From the NCBI GenBank assembly GCA_963729875.1, contig CAVSPR010000003.1, forward strand, positions 1 to 64,000: a DNA stretch of 64,000 nt, in the 5' to 3' direction. Under the pieces are notes generated by a model that saw nothing but the letters and a program-made list of their open reading frames with translations, was not told the origin of the DNA and ran no database searches. A program made the translations under genes and the position numbers. Positions 25,341 to 33,684 of the stretch are shown in pieces. Origin of the DNA: DATBSL01 sp963729875. Its GTDB lineage: Bacteria > Acidobacteriota > Vicinamibacteria > Fen-336. Each line of letters opens with the position of its first letter. Position 1 is the stretch's first letter.

Positions 25341-25463
25341 ATCCTCGTCGATCCGCCGACGGGCGAGGTCCGGGGCCGCACGGGCCTCGACCCGGACCCC
25401 GTGACGCGCGTCGACCTGGCGCCGCGCGATCGCCTCCTCCTCGTGCTGAGAGAGGCGCTCTGA
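25341..25463 (+). pseudogene. 3' remnant of an unidentified gene
   Basis: Forty codons beginning exactly where the duplicated enolase fragment ends read ILVDPPTGEVRGRTGLDPDP and finish DRLLLVLREAL before TGA. The composition suggests the C-terminal beta-sandwich of a secreted carbohydrate-active protein, but no family can be named. It has no start codon of its own. Confidence 0.4.
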
Positions 25464-25643
25464 GCCGGCCACGCGCCCCGAGGCCGCGAGCGTGAGGAGT
25501 ACTCGCCCGGCCGCTTCAGGCCGGACGGCCTAGTACCGAAGAACCTCTTGAGGGGACCATCGAGTCCATTGACTTATTGCATCGTGGTGAGAGGCTGTCG
25601 AGCGGAATACCCACAACTGAACAGAGGCAAAAGGGAGGCAACG

Positions 25644-27953
25644 ATGAAGAGGACGTCCGTCGTGATGGTCCTTGCCGCGTTGCTGGCAGGGATTGCCGTG
25701 GCGACCCCCAAGGCCGAAGCCCAGGGTCTGACGCCGGGCCTCGAGCTGAACATGAACCGGCCGGGACGCGACGTCCGTTCCGTCGTCCTGACGGAGGCTC
25801 GCCCGGAGCTGTGTCAGCAGGCCTGCGCCGGGGAGCCGCAGTGCCAGGCCTTCACGTACGTCAAGCCGGGCATCCAGGGCCCCACTGCCATGTGCTGGCT
25901 CAAGTCCTCCGCACCTGATCCCGTTCCGGATCAGTGCTGCGTATCGGGCCTGAAGACGGGGCAGTCGATCGTGGGAATCGCCAAGGTCGCCGTCCCGATA
26001 GAGACGCCTGTTGGCCCGGCGATGGGCCTCGAGCTGAACACGAACCGACCGGGACGCGATTTGCGGTCCGTCGTCTTGACGGAGGCTCGCCCCGAGCTGT
26101 GTCAGCAGGCCTGCGCGGGGGAGCCGCAGTGTCAGGCGTTCACGTACGTGAAGCCGGGCATCCAGGGCCCCACTGCCATGTGCTGGCTCAAGTCCACGGC
26201 GCCGAACCCGGTTCCCGACGCGTGCTGCGTGTCGGGCCAGAAGACGCAGGGCGTGTCCGCAGCCGCGCCGGGCCTGGAGCCCGACACGGACCGACCGGGA
26301 CGCAACCTCAGGTCCTTCGCCCTGCCGGAGGCTCGCCCGGAGCTGTGTCAGCGGGCCTGCGCCGAGTCGCCACAGTGCCAGGCGTTCACCTACGTGAAGC
26401 CGGGCATCCAGGGCCCCACTGCCATGTGCTGGCTCAAGTCCCCGGCGCCGGACCCGGTCCCCAGCCCGTGCTGCGTTTCCGGCGTGAAGACGCAGGGGTC
26501 GGGCGTGGTAGTCGCCGCGGTCGGGCTGCCGGGAGGGGTGCTTCCTGCTGCGGGGATAGCTCCTAGCCTGGACTTCGAGCACGCTCCGGGCCGGAGCGGG
26601 CCGACCGCCTCGGTCCCCTTCTACCTCTCCGACAAGAAGCGGTTCGCCACTCTCACCTACCAGGACATCGACGGTCTCGCCGTGTTCGAGGGAGACATGA
26701 TCCTCGGTCGCTCCGAGGATCTTCAGAAGCCACGCGCGCGGACGTCCGTGCCGCAGTGCGTCGGCGACGTCTGCTCGTCGACGGGGGCGCTCTCGGTGCG
26801 GTTCGGCGAGACGTACCTGTGGCCGGGAGGCGTCGTCCCGTACGAGGTCCACCCGGCGTTCAACGCCCAGGGACGGGCCGAGATCGGCGCTGGCATCGGC
26901 ATCGTGAACACGGGGACGAATCTGTTGGTGAGGCCACGGAAGGGCGACCGCGACTACATAGTGTTCGTGCCATCGAGCGGTTGCTCGTCCTGGGCCGGGC
27001 GTCAGGGTGGCCCACAAGGGGTGAACGTGGCGAATCCGGGGTGCGGCGCCGGGGGGGTCGCGCATGAGATCCTGCACGCGGCGGGCCTGTGGCACGAGCA
27101 GTCGAGGACGGACCGGGACCGCCACGTCAGGATACTGTGGCCCAACATCCAGCCGGGCCGCGAGCACAACTTCCAGATTCACGCATCAGACGGCGTCGAC
27201 GTCGGACCCTACGACCTCAACTCGATCATGCATTACGGCGCCACCGCCTTTGGCAGGCAGGACCCGGTTACAGGCGGGGCGCTGCCGACGATCGAGACGG
27301 TTCCCCCCGGCGGCAATGTCGGCAGCCTGGGCCGCCTGTCCGCCTCCGACACTGCCGGGCTGAATCTGCTCTATCCGAGCGCCGAGCGCTTCGTCCCGAT
27401 CCCGGGCCTGGTATTCGGCTTGAGGCACAGCATGAACCAGGCGAACGATCGCGTCCAGCCTCTCCTCCGGTACGGAGCGGTCGAAGCCCAGCGCATCCAC
27501 GGGGGGGATCGCGGGGCGCCGGCGAACGAAGGGTTCTACTGGTGGATGATCCCCACCGAGGCGCCCCTCGCGAGCCTGCGGATGGAGGAGATCCCCCCGG
27601 GGGTGGTCCTCGGGCTGTGGCACTCGCAGAACATGAGCGCGATCCCGGCGGACTTCCGGCTCGTCAGCGTGAGAGGCGGCGACCTGGGAGCCCCGAGCGG
27701 ACAGGGGTTCGTGTGGTACGAGAACCAGGACACGTCCCGGGTCAACTGGGACGTGGTGGACATGCTGCCGCCCTACACGGTGGTCGGCCTGAAGCACTCG
27801 TCGAACCAGAGGAGCAAGACCTTCGTGTGGAGGGATGGTCAGACGTACGACCCGCTGGCGGTCTGTCCTGAAGGATTCGACAGGAAGAACGGAGGCGACC
27901 GGGGGGCGTCCAGCGGGACGGGCTTCTACTGGTGTGAAAAGAGACGGCCCTGA
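25644..27953 (+). CDS. Secreted apple/PAN-domain astacin metalloprotease
   Basis: A 769-residue protein with a signal peptide (to KAEAQ) and three PAN/apple-like repeats of about 75 residues (roughly 32-105, 128-200, 210-282), each with six Cys and the shared core QAFTYVKPGIQGPTAMCWLK. An astacin (M12A) domain follows: zinc motif HEILHAAGLWHEQSRTDRD near residue 475 and Met-turn SIMHYG near 528. The C-terminal 180 residues hold three degenerate repeats ending in GGDxGAPSGxGFxW. AAGGGAGG precedes the ATG. It presumably cleaves extracellular proteins. The apple repeats may bind a protein or glycan. Base composition looks less GC-rich than its neighbours. Confidence 0.88.
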   Translation: MKRTSVVMVLAALLAGIAVATPKAEAQGLTPGLELNMNRPGRDVRSVVLTEARPELCQQACAGEPQCQAFTYVKPGIQGPTAMCWLKSSAPDPVPDQCCVSGLKTGQSIVGIAKVAVPIETPVGPAMGLELNTNRPGRDLRSVVLTEARPELCQQACAGEPQCQAFTYVKPGIQGPTAMCWLKSTAPNPVPDACCVSGQKTQGVSAAAPGLEPDTDRPGRNLRSFALPEARPELCQRACAESPQCQAFTYVKPGIQGPTAMCWLKSPAPDPVPSPCCVSGVKTQGSGVVVAAVGLPGGVLPAAGIAPSLDFEHAPGRSGPTASVPFYLSDKKRFATLTYQDIDGLAVFEGDMILGRSEDLQKPRARTSVPQCVGDVCSSTGALSVRFGETYLWPGGVVPYEVHPAFNAQGRAEIGAGIGIVNTGTNLLVRPRKGDRDYIVFVPSSGCSSWAGRQGGPQGVNVANPGCGAGGVAHEILHAAGLWHEQSRTDRDRHVRILWPNIQPGREHNFQIHASDGVDVGPYDLNSIMHYGATAFGRQDPVTGGALPTIETVPPGGNVGSLGRLSASDTAGLNLLYPSAERFVPIPGLVFGLRHSMNQANDRVQPLLRYGAVEAQRIHGGDRGAPANEGFYWWMIPTEAPLASLRMEEIPPGVVLGLWHSQNMSAIPADFRLVSVRGGDLGAPSGQGFVWYENQDTSRVNWDVVDMLPPYTVVGLKHSSNQRSKTFVWRDGQTYDPLAVCPEGFDRKNGGDRGASSGTGFYWCEKRRP
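25737..26490 (+). repeat. Three tandem apple-domain repeats
   Basis: Three units at about 25737-25958, 26025-26245 and 26271-26490 share long identical DNA stretches (for example the block encoding KPGIQGPTAMCWLKS). They indicate recent internal duplication or gene conversion within the protease gene. Confidence 0.8.
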
Positions 27954-28109
27954 AACACTGCAGACAGCCAAGGTCGACGTGTCAGGCCAATGGAAGACCA
28001 CCGACCCCCACAGGCCCTCCTCCGGCGCGGTGCCCCCGCCCCAGGCGGCGGCATGGGATCAGAACCCACGCGCGGCCATTGGCGACAACGCCCGGAAAGG
28101 AGGAACGCG

Positions 28110-28775
28110 ATGAACCGACGAAGCGCACCGTCCACCTCATCGGGGCTGGCCTTGGCGGTCTGCTCCCTCATGCTGGCCGGCCTGGTTTCCAGTGATCAAC
28201 CCGCGCCGGGCCTCTCCGGTCAGTGGAACAGCAACATCGGGGCGGTCTATGAGATCCAGCAGAGCGGTAACCAGTTCACCTGGTCCGCGCCGGGCCTCAA
28301 CGAGTCGGGCACCGGGACAGTCTCGGGGAGCAACGTCAACCTGAACGGGCCCGGCTGGACGGTGAAGGGGACGATCACGGAAACGGACAGCTCAGGCAAT
28401 CCAACCAAGATAGTCGGGGAGAACGGAGTGGTGTTGTACCGGGCCTCGGGAATGCCCCAAGCACAGCCTGCACCGGCGCCACCGGCGGTCCCCCAGTCCA
28501 ATCCTCAGAAGAGCGCGATCTCTGACGTCTCCGGAAAATGGAAGAACAACCTGGGAGTCGTCTATGAGATCAAGCAAGACGAGGAACAGTTCGTCTGGAA
28601 GGCCCTGCATGGTCTGGAGACGGGGGCAGGAAAGGTGACGGGGACGACCGTGAGTGCCACGTGGACGGGTGCGCTCGGCTCCGGTTCCGCCAAGGGACAA
28701 CTTCTCTTCGATGGTTCAACCGGCAAGGTCGCCGCCATCAAATGGGACAACGGAGCCACCTTCAGCCGGCAATGA
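28110..28775 (+). CDS. Secreted protein with two beta-rich 76-residue-type modules
   Basis: A 221-residue protein with AAAGGAGG upstream and a signal peptide (SGLALAVCSLMLAGL). The first module, GQWNSNIGAVYEIQQSGNQF onward to GVVLYR, is nearly identical to two modules in the next gene; the second (SGKWKNNLGVVYEIKQDEEQ) is a diverged version. A proline/alanine linker separates them. The alternating pattern and 'SGQW...G.V..I.Q.G..F.W' layout suggest a small beta-barrel or lipocalin-like fold. I recognise no named family. It follows the astacin gene by 156 nt. Confidence 0.75.
   Translation: MNRRSAPSTSSGLALAVCSLMLAGLVSSDQPAPGLSGQWNSNIGAVYEIQQSGNQFTWSAPGLNESGTGTVSGSNVNLNGPGWTVKGTITETDSSGNPTKIVGENGVVLYRASGMPQAQPAPAPPAVPQSNPQKSAISDVSGKWKNNLGVVYEIKQDEEQFVWKALHGLETGAGKVTGTTVSATWTGALGSGSAKGQLLFDGSTGKVAAIKWDNGATFSRQ
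28215..28442 (+). repeat. 76-codon module, copy 1
   Basis: This 228-nt unit aligns without gaps with 28913-29140 and 29213-29440. Long stretches are identical, including the region encoding NSNIGAVYEIQQSG. Confidence 0.85.
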
Positions 28776-28807
28776 GCTCGCAGGACGCCCGGAAGAGGAG
28801 GAACGTG

Positions 28808-30280
28808 ATGAACAGACGAAACGCATCGTCCGCCTTGTCGGGGCTGGCCCTGGCGATCTTCTCCCTCATGCCGGCCGGCCCGGCCCCCGGTGCTCAGTCC
28901 ACGCCGGGTCTTTCGGGTCAGTGGAACAGCAACATCGGGGCTGTCTATGAGATCCAGCAGAGCGGCAACCAGTTCACCTGGTCCGCGCCGGGTCTCAGCC
29001 AATCCGGGACCGGGACGGTCTCGGGGAACGATGTGACCTTGAGCGGACCCGGGTGGACGGTGAAGGGGACGATCACGGAAACGGACGCGTCGGGGAAGCC
29101 GGCCAAGATCGTCGGCGAGAACGGCATCGTCCTCTTCCGGACAGCGGCGGGTCCGGTGGTTTCGGTTGCGCCCCCGGCTCCCAACGCGCCTGTTGGCGGG
29201 GTGGCCAGCATATCCGGCCAATGGAACAGCAATATCGGGGCTGTCTATGAGATCCAGCAGAGCGGCAGCCAGTTCACCTGGTCTGCGCCGGGCCTCAACC
29301 AGTCGGGCAGCGCGACCGTCTCGGGGAACAGTGTCACCCTTGACGGGCCCGGCTGGACGGTGAAGGGGACGATCACGCAAACGGACCTCCTCGGGAAGCC
29401 ATCCCAGATCGTCGGCGAGAACGGCGTCGTGCTTTTCCGGAACATGGACGGTCAGCCGGGCTCGGTTCCGCCTCCGGCTCTGCCGCCCGGTCCGCAGGGT
29501 TCCCCTCGACCCGGAGCGACCGGCGACTGGTCCCAGTTCGAGAAAGCACCGCCACTTTCGCCGCAGGTCCTGGCCCAGGTCGCCGCGCCGGTGACGAGAC
29601 GGGCGATGATCGAGGCCCTCTCGGCATCTCCGGCAACGAAGGGCAAGCTCGAGGGCGTGGCCGCCTCTGCCGGGCAGACGGTCAACGGCCTGAAGGATCT
29701 GACGCTCGGCGGCAAGCCCGCCGTGGACGCACCCGTTCCCCCGGGCTCCCCGCCGGCCCAGGCTCTCCTCGATCTCTGGAAGTCACCGGTCCACTTCTCC
29801 CCCACCGTACCGGGGCCTTCCTATCTGGTGGGAGGATCGACTCGTGTCGTCGGCGTGACGTACGCAGGAGGCATCTACGTGCACCCCGCCAACACGCTGC
29901 AGATGATGGCCCAGAAGGACTACTTCCTGGTCGTCACCGACGGCTTCATCCTGGTCCACATGGATCTGCCTCCAGGAGGCGGACAGTACATGGTCGCCAT
30001 CCACCTCGTCAGCAGAGATGGAGCGGCCGTGTCGCCGTCCGGTCTGGCAGCCGCCGAGGCCCACGTGCGTGCGACGACTCCGGAGTTTGCGCAGGACCTG
30101 ACGCTGGTCAAGAACTCAGCCAACACGGCGCTCGTCGGCCTCTTCTCCGAGGACCCGGCCAACCAGGGAGAGACATGGGCGCCGACCGACAGCATGCCGC
30201 ACTTCTCGGTCACCCTGGCTGTGATCGTGAAAGAGTGGGGGTGGGTCTATTTCACGGGTGTGACGGTGACGCGGCTCTGA
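28808..30280 (+). CDS. Secreted protein with two 76-residue modules and a large unknown C-terminal domain
   Basis: A 490-residue protein with GAGGAGG upstream. Its signal region (MNRRNASSALSGLALAIFSL) is a copy of that of the preceding gene. Two near-identical modules occupy about residues 36-111 and 136-211, then a Pro/Gly linker. The C-terminal 260 residues (from GDWSQFEKAPPLSPQVLAQV through PSYLVGGSTRVVGVTYAGG to YFTGVTVTRL) are unrecognised; they look globular with several beta strands. It was probably created by duplication of the 28110 gene and fusion to a second domain. It could be a substrate or partner of the astacin protease; that is speculation. Confidence 0.7.
   Translation: MNRRNASSALSGLALAIFSLMPAGPAPGAQSTPGLSGQWNSNIGAVYEIQQSGNQFTWSAPGLSQSGTGTVSGNDVTLSGPGWTVKGTITETDASGKPAKIVGENGIVLFRTAAGPVVSVAPPAPNAPVGGVASISGQWNSNIGAVYEIQQSGSQFTWSAPGLNQSGSATVSGNSVTLDGPGWTVKGTITQTDLLGKPSQIVGENGVVLFRNMDGQPGSVPPPALPPGPQGSPRPGATGDWSQFEKAPPLSPQVLAQVAAPVTRRAMIEALSASPATKGKLEGVAASAGQTVNGLKDLTLGGKPAVDAPVPPGSPPAQALLDLWKSPVHFSPTVPGPSYLVGGSTRVVGVTYAGGIYVHPANTLQMMAQKDYFLVVTDGFILVHMDLPPGGGQYMVAIHLVSRDGAAVSPSGLAAAEAHVRATTPEFAQDLTLVKNSANTALVGLFSEDPANQGETWAPTDSMPHFSVTLAVIVKEWGWVYFTGVTVTRL
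28913..29140 (+). repeat. 76-codon module, copy 2
   Basis: First module of the second secreted protein, gap-free against copies 1 and 3. Confidence 0.85.
29213..29440 (+). repeat. 76-codon module, copy 3
   Basis: Second module of the second secreted protein, gap-free against copies 1 and 2. The 72-nt spacer from copy 2 encodes an Ala/Pro-rich linker. Confidence 0.85.
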
Positions 30281-30320
30281 AGGGGGTTGGAGGGCGGCCG
30301 CGGGAGGAAGCCCCAGCCGA

Positions 30321-30369
30321 CCGGCGGGTGGGCTTCGACGACGCGAAGCAGGACGTGGTGGTCGCCTGA
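30321..30369 (+). repeat. 49-nt direct repeat, right copy
   Basis: A fragment of the 3' end of the Gfo/Idh gene (encodes VGFDDAKQDVVVA and stop) without the rest of the gene. It ends 3 nt before the stop codon of the convergent GNAT gene, which suggests the ancestral junction before the cassette arrived. Confidence 0.9.
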
Positions 30370-30372
30370 TCG

Positions 30373-30999
30373 TCAGCCCCGGAGGCTGCGGACGAGGTAG
30401 ACGGAGCCGTCCGTCGCCGTGCCGGTGCGCACCACCTCGCGGAACCCGAGCCGGGAGTAGAAGCGCAGGGCCGGCGTGTTGAGGACGCTGACCCCGAGGT
30501 GCACGCCCGGCGAGCCGCGCTCGCGCAGCCGCGCCATCACCCGCTCCATCATCCGCCGGCCGAGGCCCCGGCCCTGCGCCCGCTCGAGCAGGTCGATGTG
30601 CATGTGCGACGGGCAGGCGTCGTAGGGCTCGGGGCAGAAGTAGTTCGGCCGGTGGTACCCGGAGCGGAGGACCTCTGCCCGCGTCCAGCCGGCGGGGTCG
30701 CCCTCCGGCAGGGGGAACTGCGCGCAGAGCCTCGGCCGCCACTCCTTCTCGTAGCGCGCGTAGAAGGCCCGCGAGTCCAGCGCCCCGAGCGCGTAGCCGC
30801 AGACTCCGCGGTCGTCCTCCAGCACGAGGCCCAGCTCGGGCTCGAAGGCCAGGTACGGCCCGACGAAGATCCGGCCCGCCGCGTCCGGGTCGTCGCGGTA
30901 GAACGGCTCGCCGTCCCGGCCGTGGTCCGCGGTCTTGAGGCAGACGTGGTAGAGCGCGGGGACGTCGCCGGGGCGGGCGTCGCGCAGGGTGAAGCTCAC
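30373..30999 (-). CDS. GNAT-family acetyltransferase
   Basis: A 208-residue protein starting at a GTG 17 nt after the enolase-superfamily stop. The GNAT core is clear: HIDLLERAQGRGLGRRMMER (acetyl-CoA pyrophosphate loop, Q/RxxGxG/A) and GVSVLNTPALRFYSRLGF (motif B). The layout and the HMHIDLL..HLGVS wording recall the GNAT domain found beside O-GlcNAcases, so the acceptor could be a sugar, but this is not shown. It is probably the last gene of the leftward operon starting at 41.5 kb. Confidence 0.85.
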   Translation of the reverse strand: MSFTLRDARPGDVPALYHVCLKTADHGRDGEPFYRDDPDAAGRIFVGPYLAFEPELGLVLEDDRGVCGYALGALDSRAFYARYEKEWRPRLCAQFPLPEGDPAGWTRAEVLRSGYHRPNYFCPEPYDACPSHMHIDLLERAQGRGLGRRMMERVMARLRERGSPGVHLGVSVLNTPALRFYSRLGFREVVRTGTATDGSVYLVRSLRG

Positions 31000-31016
31000 A
31001 GCAGGGCCGCCCGCGC

Positions 31017-32288
31017 TCAGCCCTCGATCCGGCGGCCGGTCCGCACGAACGCGGGGTCGAAGACGACACCCAGGCCCGGGCCCGTGGGCACCCGGACGAC
31101 GCCCTTCTCCGCCCGCAGCGGCGAGGTCGGGGACGAGACGGGCAGGTCGTCCGCGCCCTTGTACTCCTGGTGCGGCCCGTGAGCCGGGGCGAACGACGCG
31201 AAGTGGGCGGCGTAGAGGAAGCCGAGGCCCCCGCCCGACATGTGGGGCGTGCACTCGAGGCCCGCCGCCTCGGCCATCCGCGCGACCCGGAGGGACCGGG
31301 TCATCCCCCCGAAGTAGAAGAGGTCGGGCTGGACGACCTGCAGGACGCCCGTCTCGATCATCCACCGGAACTGCCGGAGGCTCGCCTCCTCCTCGCCCCC
31401 GGCGATCGGGATCGCGAGCGCGTCGGCCACCTGCCGCGTCTCCTCGTAGTAGTCGAACGGGACCGGCTCCTCGTAGAAGCGGAAGCCGTGATCCTGCATG
31501 GCCCGGCCGGTCTCGACGGCCATCGGCACGTCGTAGGAGCCGTTGGCGTCGGCGTAGAGCGTGACCGCGTCGCCGAATGCCTTCCGGGTCATCCGGATGA
31601 GCGCGCGGTCGCGCCGGGTGGTCGCCTCGTCGTAGCGCATCCGCCCGCCCAGGCGGAACTTGATGGCCTTCGCCCCGTCCTCCTCGACGACCCTCCGGAG
31701 GTAGTCCAGCTCCTCCTCGGGCGGGTTCCCCCGGTGGCCGCTCGCGCGGTAGACCGCGATCTCCCTCCGCCGCACTCCCCCGAACAGCTCTCCCAGGGGT
31801 CGTCCCGAGACCTGCCCGAGGAGGTCGAGGACGGCGAGCTCGACCGAGGCCACGCACGACCAGAACGGCAGCCCCTGCCACTTGTAGTTCGACTGGTCGA
31901 GGTACACGCCGTCGACGAGGGCGTCCAGCTCGCGCGCGTCCTTTCCCGCGAAGAAGGGGGCGACGCGCTTCACGAGGATCGGCCACGCGCTGTCGAGGAC
32001 CGCGCCGTTCGCCTCGGCCAGGCCCAGCGCGCCGTCCGCCGAGCGCGCGCGCACGAGGAAGTGCCGGCCGTTTCGCAGCAGCTCGACGGCGGAGAGGACG
32101 ACGGGCCGCGGGAAGAGGCCCCTCAGCAGCGCGGGTGCGGCGGCCGCCTCCCGCAGGCGGCGCGCGAGGTCGAGATCGGGCGCGCTCGCGACCGCGAGCC
32201 CCGGCCGCGCGACGGCCAGCGCGCCCGCCGCCGCGCCCCCCTTCAGGAAGCGGCGGCGGGAGGCGGAGGGGTCGGCGTGTCGGCTCAT
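31017..32288 (-). CDS. Tat-exported enolase-superfamily (mandelate racemase-like) protein
   Basis: A 423-residue protein with an AAGGAG site and a Tat signal (SASRRRFLKGGAAAGALAV). The mandelate racemase barrel has a Lys in KAIKFRLGG, metal ligands in LYADANGSYD, FYEEPVPFDYY and IAGGEEEAS, and a C-terminal His in CTPHMSGGG. It probably dehydrates or epimerises a sugar acid, unusually in the periplasm. Its 3' end was duplicated at 25178-25340. It lies 10 nt downstream of a second family member. Confidence 0.87.
   Translation of the reverse strand: MSRHADPSASRRRFLKGGAAAGALAVARPGLAVASAPDLDLARRLREAAAAPALLRGLFPRPVVLSAVELLRNGRHFLVRARSADGALGLAEANGAVLDSAWPILVKRVAPFFAGKDARELDALVDGVYLDQSNYKWQGLPFWSCVASVELAVLDLLGQVSGRPLGELFGGVRRREIAVYRASGHRGNPPEEELDYLRRVVEEDGAKAIKFRLGGRMRYDEATTRRDRALIRMTRKAFGDAVTLYADANGSYDVPMAVETGRAMQDHGFRFYEEPVPFDYYEETRQVADALAIPIAGGEEEASLRQFRWMIETGVLQVVQPDLFYFGGMTRSLRVARMAEAAGLECTPHMSGGGLGFLYAAHFASFAPAHGPHQEYKGADDLPVSSPTSPLRAEKGVVRVPTGPGLGVVFDPAFVRTGRRIEG
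31047..31179 (-). repeat. 133-nt duplicated segment, intact-gene copy
   Basis: The C-terminal coding part of the enolase-superfamily gene aligns gap-free with 25208-25340, with about six mismatches, in the same orientation. The order relative to the 49-nt repeat is the same in both places. Confidence 0.85.
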
Positions 32289-32298
32289 CGTGGCTCCT

Positions 32299-33684
32299 TC
32301 AGGGTCGGGCGAGGAGGGCCTCGTAGTGCGGCGAGGGCTCGAAGAGGCCGCCGCTGCGGGCGTAGAAGTCGTCGTCGAGGCGGAAGACGCCCTTCTCCGG
32401 CAGCGTCCACGGCGCCCCGAAGCAGGGGTGGCGACGGCGCATGGCCTCCCAGTCGCGGTAGTTCTGGTGGCCGTTCGTCTCCACCAGGCCGAGGGAGAGC
32501 CCCGGCAGCGGCGCGAGGCGGGCGGCGAAGACCTTGTTCCAGTCGACGAGGATCGGGTTCACCGTGAGGTCGGCGCAGAAGCAGGGCACGCCGCGCTCGT
32601 GGGCCAGCCGCGCGATGCGCAGCGTCATGCTCAGGGTCTTGGCGATGGGCTTCAGGGCGATCGCCCCGTAGCCGAGGTCGATGCGGCGGGCGGCGTCCCG
32701 GTCGGTGTGGGCGCTCTCGTCGGCGGCCACGCGCACGCCCAGGTCGCCGACCTCCACCTCCAGCTCTTCCGGGAACGGCTCCTCCACGATCGCGATGCGG
32801 TCGAACGCCCCGATCTTCCGGGCGTGGTCGAGCAGCCGCTGCAGGGTCTCCTTGCTCTCGTAGCGCCCGTTGGCGTCGAAGTAGTAGGGCAGCTTCCCGT
32901 CGCGCGTCTGGGGCGTCTCGACCGAGGCGAGGGCGGCGTGGATCTCCGAGAGGCGCGCCTCGTCCTTCGCCAGCATCTCCTCCTGGGTGCCCGGCTGGCC
33001 GATCTTGATCTTCATGAAGAAGAAGCCCTGCGCGGCGGCTTCGCGGATCTCCGCGACCGGCACCGCGTAGGCCATGAGGGGGATCGCGGCCACGCTCCGG
33101 TGACGGCTCGCGAGGGCCGGGCGGAACTCGGCCGGGATCATCGCGTCGAAGCCCGAGATCCCGTTCTCGTCGGCGTGGAGGAGCCACGCCGCGTTGTCGA
33201 CGGGCACGAGGGCGTTGAGAGTGAAGGTCCGCCGGAGGGTCGGCCGGCCGGTGACGGCCCGGCCGTACTCGTGGGTGGCGTCGAGGATCGCCTCCTGCAG
33301 CTCGAGCGGCGTGCGGAACGACCCCGCCTCGCGGGCGAGGTGGAGCGCCCGCTCGGTGATCGCGTACATGAGGGCGTTGCCCGCGGCCTCCGCGTGGGCG
33401 GCGAACACCGCCGCGTCCGACCAGAGAACGCTCTGGGTGCCGAGGCCGACGCGCCTGCGGCCCGAGTCGCTCTCGAGCCGCACCGCCGTCTGCCAGATCT
33501 CGCTCATGTAGCCGCCCTTGAAGCCGAACGGGCGCACGAGCGGCTCTCGCTCGAAGTTGGACGCGGTGGCCGCGATGCGGGTCGGCCGCCCAGGACCCTC
33601 CGCGGCCCGGCCGACCGCCGGCGCCGCCAGCACCGCCCCCGCGGCGCCGAGGACCTCGCGGCGGGTCCAGGCGCCGGCGCTCAC
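32299..33684 (-). CDS. Second Tat-exported enolase-superfamily protein
   Basis: A 461-residue protein from a GTG that overlaps the preceding stop (GTGA). The N-terminus AWTRREVLGAAGAVLAAP is Tat-like. Barrel motifs include FFFMKIKIGQPG (Lys pair), YYFDANGRYESKE, IVEEPFPEEL, and RVAADESAHT as likely acid ligands. The C-terminal His of classic racemases is replaced by a region reading FCADLTVNPILVDWNKV, so it differs from its downstream paralogue and may be a distinct dehydratase. The substrate is unknown, probably a sugar acid. Confidence 0.82.
   Translation of the reverse strand: MSAGAWTRREVLGAAGAVLAAPAVGRAAEGPGRPTRIAATASNFEREPLVRPFGFKGGYMSEIWQTAVRLESDSGRRRVGLGTQSVLWSDAAVFAAHAEAAGNALMYAITERALHLAREAGSFRTPLELQEAILDATHEYGRAVTGRPTLRRTFTLNALVPVDNAAWLLHADENGISGFDAMIPAEFRPALASRHRSVAAIPLMAYAVPVAEIREAAAQGFFFMKIKIGQPGTQEEMLAKDEARLSEIHAALASVETPQTRDGKLPYYFDANGRYESKETLQRLLDHARKIGAFDRIAIVEEPFPEELEVEVGDLGVRVAADESAHTDRDAARRIDLGYGAIALKPIAKTLSMTLRIARLAHERGVPCFCADLTVNPILVDWNKVFAARLAPLPGLSLGLVETNGHQNYRDWEAMRRRHPCFGAPWTLPEKGVFRLDDDFYARSGGLFEPSPHYEALLARP

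Larger units (their letters stand above)
24994..25643. other. 650-nt gene-fragment region without an intact gene
   Basis: No complete gene is seen. From left to right it holds about 180 nt of unrecognised sequence (a short open stretch from ATG 25034 has no clear homology), a minus-strand 3' fragment of an enolase-superfamily gene (25178-25340), a plus-strand 3' fragment (25341-25463), and about 180 nt of lower-GC sequence before the protease gene. The fragments meet at a clean junction, 25340/25341, which suggests recombination. Confidence 0.6.
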
